DNA from: an uncultured Solobacterium sp. | GTDB lineage: Bacteria > Bacillota_I > Bacilli_A > Erysipelotrichales > Erysipelotrichaceae | Reading direction: 5' to 3' | Assembly: GCA_900552125.1 (NCBI GenBank) | Contig: URYK01000011.1 | Coordinates: 1-64,000, forward strand | DNA length: 64,000 nucleotides | Shown: positions 18,304 through 26,580 of the stretch, in pieces | How positions within the stretch are numbered: the stretch's first letter is position 1 | How the letters are laid out: every line of letters begins with the position of its first letter | Notes under the pieces: generated by a model | What the model saw: only the letters and a program-made list of their open reading frames with translations | Told to the model about the DNA's origin: nothing | Database searches by the model: none | Made by a program: the position numbers and the translations under genes

Positions 18304-19332
18304 ATGAAAACATATAGTATCAAAGAAGCTGCAGGAATATTAGGTATTAGTGAAAATGCATTACGTTTTTATGAAAAGAAGGGATTGTTACAGCCAAAAC
18401 GCTTAGAGAATGGATATCGTCAGTATGATGTTTTAGAATTATCAAAGGCACAGATGATTGTATTATATAGAAAGTTTAATTTTCCAATTGATGCAATTGC
18501 CTCAATGATGAATAAAGACGATAATACGTTAGATATTTTTGTAAAACAATATGAATATATCAGTAAAAAAATACGTTTATGTAATCAGATACAGGATTGT
18601 TTATTACAATGTATAAATTCTTTATTGATTGAAGAACAAACAGATTGTATTTCCTATATGCGTGATGTAATGTTAGAAAGCCAAGAATGGATAGATGAAT
18701 GGAACTTTAATGAATGGGCTGAAACATATGACGAAAGTATTCAAATACATTCAAAAGGTCTGCCTTTTTATGTACATTATGATGAAGTATTAAATGCCTG
18801 TGTGAAAGAACTACCTTCGAATGGAAAAATTGCAGAGATAGGAATAGGAACAGGGAATTTGACAAAACGTATCATAGATTGTTATCCAAATGCTGAGGTT
18901 ATTGGCGTAGAACCCTTATTATCGATGTGTCGTATGTGTAAGAAAAAATTGCCGAATGTGCCATTACGTTTAGGACATTTTCTAGAGCTTCCGTTTTCTA
19001 ATCATGAAATAGATGCAATCATTAGTACTTATGCATTTCACCATTGTCATGAGAGAGATCAAGCTCAAGTAATTGAGGAAATAAGCAGGGTGCTAAAAGA
19101 AGATGGATTATGTATTTTAGGAGATGTAATGTTTAAAAATCAGAGTGCTAAAGATACCTATGAGAAACAATGCACTCCTTTACAGCAAAAAGAATTACAT
19201 GACGAACATTTCGCACTTTTAGATAGTTTAGAGAATCACTTTCAGCAAAAAGGTTTTCACTGTACCATGAAACAGGTGGATGAAATTATGTGGATAATAG
19301 TCGCAAAGAAGGTAAAGAAAAATGGAACTTAA
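18304..19332 (+). CDS. MerR family regulator fused to a class I SAM methyltransferase
   Basis: A 342-aa two-domain protein. Residues 1-70 form a MerR winged helix (YSIKEAAGILGISENALRFYEKKGLL). Residues about 75-120 should be the dimerisation helix and carry C93, C99, C103 and C115. Residues about 130-342 are a Rossmann methyltransferase, with motif I at 177-185 (AEIGIGTGN), VEP as the likely ribose-binding acidic residue, and a FHHCHERDQ loop. MerR proteins usually end in a short effector domain, so an enzyme in that place is unusual. The methylation substrate and the inducer are unknown. The ATG at 18304 follows AAGGTGATTTTA. The stop overlaps the next gene by 11 bases. Confidence 0.88.
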   Translation: MKTYSIKEAAGILGISENALRFYEKKGLLQPKRLENGYRQYDVLELSKAQMIVLYRKFNFPIDAIASMMNKDDNTLDIFVKQYEYISKKIRLCNQIQDCLLQCINSLLIEEQTDCISYMRDVMLESQEWIDEWNFNEWAETYDESIQIHSKGLPFYVHYDEVLNACVKELPSNGKIAEIGIGTGNLTKRIIDCYPNAEVIGVEPLLSMCRMCKKKLPNVPLRLGHFLELPFSNHEIDAIISTYAFHHCHERDQAQVIEEISRVLKEDGLCILGDVMFKNQSAKDTYEKQCTPLQQKELHDEHFALLDSLENHFQQKGFHCTMKQVDEIMWIIVAKKVKKNGT

Positions 19333-19873
19333 ATATGATAAAGTAACGATTCGAAATATACAGGAAGAGGATTTATCCATATTATGGAAGGTTTCTTATC
19401 ATGATGATCTAGAATGGATGAATTGGAATGGTCCTTACTTTCATGATCCAATTTATACATGGGAAGAATTTGAAGAGATGGCAAAAGAATACTATGTAGA
19501 ACATCCACTAAAGGCTGTCTTATTGTATGATGGAGAAATTGTAGGTATGATTACAGCAGGATTTGAAGATGGGAATTTAAAGCACTGGCTTGAATTTGGT
19601 ATCTGTATATATCGGAGTACAACATGGGGAAAAGGAATAGGACGAATTGCATGCGAATTATGGATTTCTTATTTATTTGATTTATATCCATATATCAAAA
19701 GAATAGGATGTACGACATGGTCGGGTAATATACGTATGATGAAATTAGCAGAAAGGCTATCACTAAAGCTGGAGGGTCGAATCCGAAAAGTAAGATATTA
19801 TCAGAATCAATATTGGGATTCTATGAAATATGGAGTTTTAAAAGATGAATGGATGCAGAAAGAAAGTTGTTAG
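19322..19873 (+). CDS. GNAT family N-acetyltransferase (RimJ/RimL-like)
   Basis: A 183-aa GNAT enzyme that transfers an acetyl group from acetyl-CoA. The acyl-CoA binding turn is WGKGIGRIACELW, preceded by the WLEFGICIY strand and followed by TTWSGNIRMMKLAERLSLKLEGRIRK, the asparagine-containing motif B of the RimJ/RimL branch. The substrate is unknown. It overlaps the MerR-methyltransferase gene by 11 bases, with AAGGTAA upstream, so the two are co-translated and probably share the MerR-type promoter. Confidence 0.88.
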   Translation: MELKYDKVTIRNIQEEDLSILWKVSYHDDLEWMNWNGPYFHDPIYTWEEFEEMAKEYYVEHPLKAVLLYDGEIVGMITAGFEDGNLKHWLEFGICIYRSTTWGKGIGRIACELWISYLFDLYPYIKRIGCTTWSGNIRMMKLAERLSLKLEGRIRKVRYYQNQYWDSMKYGVLKDEWMQKESC

Positions 19874-19902
19874 ATATAAAATAGTGTATTAAGAGGTTGA
19901 AT

Positions 19903-20186
19903 ATGGAGCAAACAGTGAATGCTACGATATCAAATATGTGCATGGTCTATGACGGTAATTACGTCTTGGTTCAAGATATATTGTGTTATTATATAAAACA
20001 GATAAATTTGAAGGAACTTTAACTCCATCAGATGAAGGAAATGTATTTTGGGTGGATTTGTCTGAAATGAAACAAATGCATATGGCAGAAGGCATGGAAA
20101 CTATGTTGGAAATTTTTTTAGAAGATCATGTAAGTGAATATATTTTATATAAAGAAAACAAGGAATGGAAAGAAGTTTTAAAGTAA
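19903..20186 (+). pseudogene. NUDIX hydrolase remnant lacking the Nudix box
   Basis: From the ATG at 19903 (AGAGG upstream) the reading is MEQTVNATISNMCMVYDGN then YVLVQD, the start of an 8-oxo-dGTPase-like NUDIX protein. It then shifts frame and stops. The usual C-terminal part continues in another frame from about 19972 (YIVLLYKTDKFEGTLTPSDE, then GNVFWVDL) to the stop at 20186. The whole middle, including the catalytic GX5EX7REUXEEXGU box, is missing, about 60 residues by comparison with the family. The junction near 19972-19980 removes coding bases and breaks the frame. It is a deletion pseudogene, and no working enzyme can be made. Confidence 0.85.
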
Positions 20187-20204
20187 TTAGATAAATAGGT
20201 ACAA

Positions 20205-20236
20205 AAAAAGTAACGGCAAAAGAGTCGTTACTTTTT
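20205..20236. terminator. Bidirectional terminator between the NUDIX remnant and the hemolysin III gene
   Basis: An 11-bp perfect stem AAAAAGTAACG / CGTTACTTTTT (20205-20215 and 20226-20236) has a 10-base loop. T tracts lie on both strands, and the two transcription units converge here. Confidence 0.88.
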
Positions 20237-20888
20237 ACATTACAAATACAATAGCGATAATATGTAGTATGCTCGCAATATTGATACAGAAATGCCAAAT
20301 TGAATGGAAATATTTGTGATCTGGCTTCCCATAAAAGAATGCGCCAATCGTATACATTAATCCTCCTGCAATAATTAAAGCAAGAAAAGGAATAGATGCT
20401 TTAGATAATAAAGTCGGAAGGAAAAATATAGCGGTCCAGCCCATGATCATATAGATTGTCATGGATAGTTTCGGATAACTTTTACTGCTAATGGCTTTTA
20501 ATAAGACGCCGCCAAGAACAGCACTCCATTCTATTGCAAGAATGAGATATCCTTGCCATCCTCCAATAAGGGTAAGAGCTACTGGAGTGTAGCTTCCAGC
20601 AATCGCAAAGTAAATACAGATGTGGTCAAGTTTTCTAAAAACATATTTATGTGTGCTTCCAAATGGCATACAATGATATAGTGTAGAGACTAAAAACATT
20701 AAGAATAAACATAGGATAAAGATGGAAATACCTGTCGCAAGAATAGCACCACCTTTTAAATATGAGTATATTGCAGCTATTGGAAGAAATATAATACATA
20801 AAAAAGCCATAACACCATGTGTTATACAGTTGGTTACTTCTTCACCAAATCCTAATCGAAACATATCTCTCATAGTTTTTTCTTTCAA
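20235..20888 (-). CDS. Hemolysin III family (PAQR/TrhA-like) membrane protein
   Basis: A protein of about 217 aa with seven transmembrane segments, of the HlyIII/YqfA group related to adiponectin receptors. Metal-site residues characteristic of the family can be seen: the histidine in TNCITHG, STLYHC, RKLDHICIY and the late HSIWHFC. The family has been linked to membrane-fluidity homeostasis (TrhA in E. coli), and a true haemolysin role is doubtful. I chose the TTG start at 20888 because GGAGG lies 7 bases upstream; the first ATG in frame (20873) is more than 20 bases from it. It is transcribed on its own from a good promoter at 20914-20942. Confidence 0.9.
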   Translation of the reverse strand: MKEKTMRDMFRLGFGEEVTNCITHGVMAFLCIIFLPIAAIYSYLKGGAILATGISIFILCLFLMFLVSTLYHCMPFGSTHKYVFRKLDHICIYFAIAGSYTPVALTLIGGWQGYLILAIEWSAVLGGVLLKAISSKSYPKLSMTIYMIMGWTAIFFLPTLLSKASIPFLALIIAGGLMYTIGAFFYGKPDHKYFHSIWHFCINIASILHIIAIVFVM

Positions 20889-20913
20889 AAGAACCACCTC
20901 CGTTTTCTATGAC

Positions 20914-20942
20914 AGTATAATACAAACAAAAGTGGATTGCAA
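20914..20942 (-). promoter_or_regulatory. Promoter of the hemolysin III gene (minus strand)
   Basis: Read on the minus strand, TTGCAA (20942-20937), a 17-base spacer and TATACT (20919-20914) lie 25 bases before the TTG start. The stretch from here to the smc start (about 220 bases) is AT-rich and holds only the smc promoter besides. Confidence 0.8.
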
Positions 20943-21107
20943 TGTTTTTTGCCCGATTCCTTCATTTTGTGAAGAAAACTTAATAATTTAGTATTGAATA
21001 CTTAATAATAATATATCGTAATTCTATATCAATATATGTAAATTTTATTTAAAATGATAAAAAAGATGGAATAGTTGCGAAGTTTTAATGCTTTAAAGTT
21101 AAAGATA

Positions 21108-21116
21108 TGATATAAT
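21108..21116 (+). promoter_or_regulatory. Extended -10 promoter for smc
   Basis: TGATATAAT lies 44 bases before the smc ATG. No good -35 is found at 16-18 bases upstream. It fits the extended -10 pattern common in this window. Confidence 0.6.
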
Positions 21117-21160
21117 ACCCATTGGTATTTGCAGAATTTAGCAAAAGATTGGAGGCTCTT

Positions 21161-24091
21161 ATGTTTTTAAAACGTATTGAACTACAAGGGTTTAAATCCT
21201 TTGCGGACAAATCCATTATCACTTTTGACTCGGATGTTATTGGAATCGTAGGACCAAATGGATGCGGAAAGAGTAATATTAATGATGCAATCCGCTGGGT
21301 TCTTGGAGAACAAAGTGTAAAGTCTTTGCGTGGAAATAATATGAGTGATGTCATTTTCAGTGGTTCTACGGAACGAAAAGCTGTGAATATGGCGGAAGTT
21401 ACATTAGTGTTTGATAACTCTCGTCATATTTTAAATGTAGAGTTTGAAGAAGTAGAAGTTACACGTCGCTTACATAGACAAAGCGGAGAGGGAGAATATT
21501 TTATTAATCGTACTCCTTGTCGTTTAAAAGATATTTTAAACCTTGTAATGGATACAGGGTTGGGAAGAGATTCCTTATCAATTATTTCTCAGGGGAATAT
21601 TTCTGCATTTGCGGATGCAAAACCTGAAGAGAGAAGAGCTTTGTTTGAAGAAGCCGCAGGGGTTGCCAAATATAAAAAGAGAAAGAATGAATCTTTATCG
21701 AAATTAAATCGTACACAAGATAATCTTAGTCGTTTAGAGGATATTATTATAGAACTGGAACGACAAGTGAATCCTTTAAAACGTCAGGCTAAAAAGGCAG
21801 AAACTTATTTAGAGAAAAAGAAACAGCTGGAAGTAATCGAAGTCAGTGTTTTAGTAGATGAGATAGAAAAGCTGATGGAAGAAATTGAAATTCTTAAGAA
21901 AAAAGCATTTGATTTAGATAGTGAAAAAGCTATGCATGAAACGACAATTCAGGTTGAAGATTTGAAAAATACGGAATTGCGCAATGAAATGTATCGCTTA
22001 GATAAAGAAGTGAATCAGCTGCAGGAAGAGTATGCGAAACTATCAGAAGAATCACGTATACTAGAAACCCGTAAAATAGAGATAGACGAGAAACGAAAAT
22101 ATGCAATTGAACATGCAAGTAATGCACAGAAAGCAAAAGAATTAAAGGCTATGATGCAGGAAGCACATTATGAGTATGAAGATCGATCTAAACGTCTTAA
22201 AGATTTAGAAACAGATATTGCATTATTAAAAGAACAATTAGCTAATATTGAACATGATGTTTCTTTCTGTTCTCAGGAAACAACACAGGCAAATGCAATC
22301 TTGAATCGTTTAGAAAATCGTAAAGCAGTATTAGAAAATTTAGCAAAACAGCCTTTTAATCATCAGCAGGCAGTAAAATCAGTGCTTGATGCTGGGCTAC
22401 CAAATATTTTAGGTGTTGTGTCACAGATTTTTAAACCAATGATGAATTATGAAGTTGCTATATCTAATGCTTTAGGCGGTGCGATGTATCATATTGTCAC
22501 AAAAGATGAAGAAGCAGCTCGTCATGCAATTTCCTTTTTGAAAAAGAACCAGTCAGGTAGAGCAACATTCTTACCATTAACTGTGATGAAGCCACGATTT
22601 ATGGCGAAAGAACATCGTATGCTGGCAGAAAACTGCGCTGGTTTTCTTGGGGTTGCGAGTGATTTCGTAGAAAATGATGCACAGTTTGATGCTCTTAAAG
22701 AATCTTTATTTGGGAATGTTGTTATTGTGGACACATTAGTTCATGCGAATGAAGTTGCGAAGATGCTGCGCTTTCAATATAAAATCGTTACATTAGATGG
22801 AGATATTGTTAATCGTGGCGGTAGTATGACAGGTGGTAAAAATAAAAATGCCTCAACTCCATTGACCATTCAAAAAGAATTGCATCAGGTTATGCAAAGT
22901 CTGGAAGGTCAGAATATGAAGGTAGAAGGGCTGAAGAATCAGCTCTATGGTCTTCAGAATAAAAAAGAAGAATGCAATGCACGTTTAGTACAGGCACAAA
23001 TATCCAGTGCTCAGTTAGATCCTATTGTAAAAGCTAAATGGGCTAAATATGATCGATTAAAATCTGATTATGAACAGATTGCTCCAAAAGAAGAAGAGAA
23101 TGATAGTGAATGGGCAGAAGATGATATCGTTGTAAAACTTAGCAATCTTCATTCTCGTTTAGATGAAGTGAGCTCAAAAATGAAGAGCAAGCGTGAAAGA
23201 AGAATGAAAGCGGGAAGTGAAGTAGAACGAAAAGATGTGCAGATTCGACAGCTGCGCAGAAATCTTAATGTGTTACAAAATGAACAGCGAGAAGTTGAAA
23301 TTGCTCAAGCTAAAGCAGAGACAAAGCTAGATAGTACGATGGAACGATTAAGTACTACCTATGAGATGACTTTTGAATATGCCCAAGGGCAAAAAGCTGA
23401 ATTAGATATGGTGCAGGCACGTAAACAGGTTATAGAATTACGTCAGGAAATCGCATCCTTAGGAAATGTTAATCTAGATGCTCCTAAGGAATATCAGGAA
23501 GTTAATGAACGTTTTGCCTTCTTAAGCAAACAGCGAGATGATTTATTAGCCGCCAAGGATAAGATATTAGAGGCAATCGATGAGATGGATGATATTATGA
23601 TTCAGCAGTTTAAAGAAATGTTTGATCGAATCAATCATCATTTAAACGATGTATTCCGTGCTTTATTTGGCGGAGGAAGAGCTAAATTGTTCATGGTTGA
23701 TCCAGAGGATGTTTTAAATACAGGAATTGACATTGATGTACAGCCGCCAGGCAAGAATGTTCAGAATATCCGCTTGTTTAGCGGTGGCGAGAAAAGTCTG
23801 ATTGCTATATGTGTATTATTCTCTATTTTAAAAGCACGAACAATGCCTTTATGTATCTTTGATGAGGTAGAAGCAGCTTTAGATCAGGCAAATGTAGAAC
23901 GCTTTGCGAAATATATTACCAGATTTCGTGGGGAAAGTCAGTTTATTGTCGTAACTCATCGTCCAGGTACTATGGCGCAATGTGATGCACTATATGGAGT
24001 TACCATGCAGCAGAATGGTGTATCTCAGTTATTGAAAGTCAACTTACAGGATGCAATCCACATGATAGATAAAGAAGAGGTGAAAGCATAA
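21161..24091 (+). CDS. smc: Chromosome segregation protein SMC (short-armed)
   Basis: The SMC ATPase, with ScpA and ScpB, organises and separates the chromosome. The 976-aa chain has the N-terminal head with Walker A GPNGCGKSN (31-39), a coiled coil (about 165-395), the hinge (about 405-555, ending in NRGGSMTGG), a returning coil (about 560-810) and the C-terminal head with signature LFSGGEKS (872-879) and Walker B CIFDEVEAALD (899-909). All ATPase motifs are intact. It is about 200 residues shorter than the Bacillus protein, and the loss is in the two arms. The ATG at 21161 follows TTGGAGG; an earlier in-frame GTG/TTG extension would read through the promoter. Confidence 0.96.
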   Translation: MFLKRIELQGFKSFADKSIITFDSDVIGIVGPNGCGKSNINDAIRWVLGEQSVKSLRGNNMSDVIFSGSTERKAVNMAEVTLVFDNSRHILNVEFEEVEVTRRLHRQSGEGEYFINRTPCRLKDILNLVMDTGLGRDSLSIISQGNISAFADAKPEERRALFEEAAGVAKYKKRKNESLSKLNRTQDNLSRLEDIIIELERQVNPLKRQAKKAETYLEKKKQLEVIEVSVLVDEIEKLMEEIEILKKKAFDLDSEKAMHETTIQVEDLKNTELRNEMYRLDKEVNQLQEEYAKLSEESRILETRKIEIDEKRKYAIEHASNAQKAKELKAMMQEAHYEYEDRSKRLKDLETDIALLKEQLANIEHDVSFCSQETTQANAILNRLENRKAVLENLAKQPFNHQQAVKSVLDAGLPNILGVVSQIFKPMMNYEVAISNALGGAMYHIVTKDEEAARHAISFLKKNQSGRATFLPLTVMKPRFMAKEHRMLAENCAGFLGVASDFVENDAQFDALKESLFGNVVIVDTLVHANEVAKMLRFQYKIVTLDGDIVNRGGSMTGGKNKNASTPLTIQKELHQVMQSLEGQNMKVEGLKNQLYGLQNKKEECNARLVQAQISSAQLDPIVKAKWAKYDRLKSDYEQIAPKEEENDSEWAEDDIVVKLSNLHSRLDEVSSKMKSKRERRMKAGSEVERKDVQIRQLRRNLNVLQNEQREVEIAQAKAETKLDSTMERLSTTYEMTFEYAQGQKAELDMVQARKQVIELRQEIASLGNVNLDAPKEYQEVNERFAFLSKQRDDLLAAKDKILEAIDEMDDIMIQQFKEMFDRINHHLNDVFRALFGGGRAKLFMVDPEDVLNTGIDIDVQPPGKNVQNIRLFSGGEKSLIAICVLFSILKARTMPLCIFDEVEAALDQANVERFAKYITRFRGESQFIVVTHRPGTMAQCDALYGVTMQQNGVSQLLKVNLQDAIHMIDKEEVKA

Positions 24092-25062
24092 TGGGTATTT
24101 TTTCAAAATTAAAACAGACCTTTTCATCAAAAAAAGATGGTGACCGTTATCTTAGTGGTCTGGATAAATCAAAGAAATCTTTCTCTGAAAGAATTCGTCG
24201 TTTAGCACTAGGTTTTACAGGTGTCAATGAGGAATTTCTAGAGGATTTAATGGTTGTCTTATTAGAGGCCGATATTGGGATCAAAACGGCGCAGAAAATC
24301 GTTGATGAAGTAGAAAATCGTGCAATGGATCGTAAACTAAAAAGTTTTGATGAAATTAGCGAATGCTTAGTGGAAGTGATGCATGATCTATATGTGGATC
24401 ATGATGATCAGCCATTCCATAAAAATGAAGATGGGCCAACTGTCATTTTAATGGTAGGTGTAAATGGAAGCGGTAAAACAACAACAACAGCAAAACTGAC
24501 TAAATTATTTAAAAGCGAAGGCAGCAGTGTAGTGCTTGCGGCAGCAGATACTTTTAGAGCTGGGGCAATTGATCAACTAGTAAAATGGGCAGAACACCTA
24601 GATGTTCCGTGTATAAAAGGAAGAGAAGGTGGAGATCCAAGTGCAGCTTTAGTTGACGCATGTCGATATGCAAAAGAACATCAGATGGATTATCTGATTG
24701 GAGATACTGCCGGAAGATTGCAAAATAAGGCTAATCTGATGAAAGAATTAAGTAAAATGCGTAGAGTCATCGAAAGAGAGATTCCAGGTGCACCTCATGA
24801 AGTCTGGCTAGTATTAGATGCGACAACAGGGCAGAATGGAATTTCACAGGCTCAAATCTTTTTGGAGACGACAAATGTTACTGGAATTATTTTGACGAAG
24901 ATGGATGGAACTGCAAAGGGTGGTATCGTAATTGCGATTCGTGATCTGCTTGGACTTCCAGTGAAATTTATTGGTCTTGGGGAAAAAGAAGATGATTTAC
25001 GACCATTTGACATTGATTCATACTTATATGGTATGTGTGAGGATCTTTTGAATCATGATTGA
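24091..25062 (+). CDS. ftsY: Signal recognition particle receptor FtsY
   Basis: A 323-aa SRP GTPase that docks ribosome-SRP complexes at the membrane. After a short basic N-terminus (FSKLKQTFSSKKDG) come the N domain and the G domain, with GVNGSGKTTTTAKL, DTAGRLQNK and TKMDGTAKGG. There is no long acidic A domain, as is usual in Firmicutes. It overlaps the smc stop by one base (TAATG) and runs into ylxM, the standard smc-ftsY-ylxM order. Confidence 0.97.
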   Translation: MGIFSKLKQTFSSKKDGDRYLSGLDKSKKSFSERIRRLALGFTGVNEEFLEDLMVVLLEADIGIKTAQKIVDEVENRAMDRKLKSFDEISECLVEVMHDLYVDHDDQPFHKNEDGPTVILMVGVNGSGKTTTTAKLTKLFKSEGSSVVLAAADTFRAGAIDQLVKWAEHLDVPCIKGREGGDPSAALVDACRYAKEHQMDYLIGDTAGRLQNKANLMKELSKMRRVIEREIPGAPHEVWLVLDATTGQNGISQAQIFLETTNVTGIILTKMDGTAKGGIVIAIRDLLGLPVKFIGLGEKEDDLRPFDIDSYLYGMCEDLLNHD

Positions 25063-25369
25063 TCAGATGGAAAAAATGAATTCCCTTCTTGATGCCTATG
25101 AACCATTATTAACTGATAAGCAGCAGGAAGTGCTGGATTTGTATTATAAAGAAGATTTTTCTTTATCAGAAATTGCAGAAAATTTGAAGATAAGTCGAGC
25201 TGCAGTAAATGATCATATCAAAAGAAGTACACAAATTCTTATGGAATATGAAAAAAAGTTAAAACTTGTTCAAAAATATGAAACAAGAAGCAGTATTTAT
25301 GATAAAATGAGAGTAGTCGGAAACGATGAAATAAATAAACTGATTGATCAGTTAGAAATGTTAGATTAA
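25055..25369 (+). CDS. ylxM: YlxM family SRP-associated helix-turn-helix protein
   Basis: A 104-aa protein with a sigma-4-like helix-turn-helix (TDKQQEVLDLYYKEDFSLSE, then SRAAVNDHIKR), the YlxM/p13 family. In Streptococcus YlxM binds the SRP and stimulates its GTPase cycle, so its link with ftsY is functional rather than regulatory. It overlaps ftsY by 8 bases. The ffh gene, which often follows, is not here; ackA comes next. Confidence 0.92.
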   Translation: MIDQMEKMNSLLDAYEPLLTDKQQEVLDLYYKEDFSLSEIAENLKISRAAVNDHIKRSTQILMEYEKKLKLVQKYETRSSIYDKMRVVGNDEINKLIDQLEMLD

Positions 25370-25383
25370 TGTAGGAGGATATT

Positions 25384-26580
25384 ATGTCAAAGATTATTTC
25401 AGTAAACGCAGGTAGTTCATCACTAAAATTTCAATTATTTGAAATGCCAAGTGAAGAAGTACTAACAAGTGGGATTGTAGAAAAAATAGGATTTGAAGAT
25501 GCTATTTTCACAATCAAAGTGAATGGAGAAAAAATTAAAAAAGTTCTTCCAATTCCTGATCATACAAAAGCAGTATCTATGTTGCTTGAAGCTCTTGTAG
25601 AATACAAAATCGTTAATAGCTTAGATGAAATCACAGGAGCAGGTCATCGTGCAGTTCATGGTGGAGAAATTTTCAAAGAAAGTGTTCCTGTAACAGATGA
25701 AGTTGTAGAACAATTTGCTTCTTTGAATGATTTAGCTCCTTTGCATAATCCTGCAGGACTTATTGGATATAACGCATTTAAAGAAAACCTGCCTCACTGC
25801 AAACACGTATTTGTGTTTGATACAGCGTTCCATTCTACAATGCCTAAGGAATCATATATTTATCCGCTGCCAATGAAATATTATGATGAATATAAGATTC
25901 GTCGTTATGGTTTCCATGGTACAAGCCATAAATATGTATCATTACGTTGTGCAGAACTGATGAATAAAAAAGTAGAAGATACAAAAATTATTACATGTCA
26001 TTTAGGAAATGGTGCTAGTATTACTGCAGTAGATGGTGGTAAATCCATCAATACTTCTATGGGATTTACTCCACTTGCTGGTGTAATGATGGGAACTCGC
26101 TGTGGTGATATTGACCCTGCAATCGTTACTTACATTATGAAGAAAACAGGTATTACACCTGATGAAATGGACGATATCATGAATAAACAGTCTGGTATGT
26201 TAGGTGTAAGTGGAATCAGTAGTGATGCTCGTGATATTGAAGACGGCTGTAAAGCAGGAAATGAAGCAGCATTATTAACAGCAGATGTATATGTAAATCG
26301 TGTTATCAATGTTGTAGGTGGTTATTATGCACAGCTTGGCGGTGCTGATGCAATTGTGTTTACTGGCGGAATTGGTGAAAATGATACAAATATTCGTAAA
26401 ATGGTATGTGAACGTCTACGTGATGCCTTTGGTGTTCAGCTAGATGAAGAATTAAATGGCAAAACAAGAGGTAAGGAAATGTTATTATCTACACCTGAAA
26501 GTAAAGTGCAGGTATGGTTAATTCCAACAAACGAAGAATTGATGATTGCTCGTGATACTTACCGTATAATTAACGCATAA
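25384..26580 (+). CDS. ackA: Acetate kinase
   Basis: A 398-aa enzyme of the ASKHA fold that makes ATP and acetate from acetyl phosphate, the last step of acetate fermentation. It shows the signature VNAGSSSLKFQLF at the start, RRYGFHGTSHKYV, CHLGNGAS and FTGGIGEND near the end. The length is normal. The ATG follows TAGGAGG. The phosphotransacetylase gene is not in the window. The stop overlaps the next gene by one base. Confidence 0.97.
   Translation: MSKIISVNAGSSSLKFQLFEMPSEEVLTSGIVEKIGFEDAIFTIKVNGEKIKKVLPIPDHTKAVSMLLEALVEYKIVNSLDEITGAGHRAVHGGEIFKESVPVTDEVVEQFASLNDLAPLHNPAGLIGYNAFKENLPHCKHVFVFDTAFHSTMPKESYIYPLPMKYYDEYKIRRYGFHGTSHKYVSLRCAELMNKKVEDTKIITCHLGNGASITAVDGGKSINTSMGFTPLAGVMMGTRCGDIDPAIVTYIMKKTGITPDEMDDIMNKQSGMLGVSGISSDARDIEDGCKAGNEAALLTADVYVNRVINVVGGYYAQLGGADAIVFTGGIGENDTNIRKMVCERLRDAFGVQLDEELNGKTRGKEMLLSTPESKVQVWLIPTNEELMIARDTYRIINA

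Noticed and set aside
20722..20991. 89-aa + strand frame over the start of the hemolysin III gene
   Set aside because: It is antisense to a clear conserved membrane protein and its promoter.
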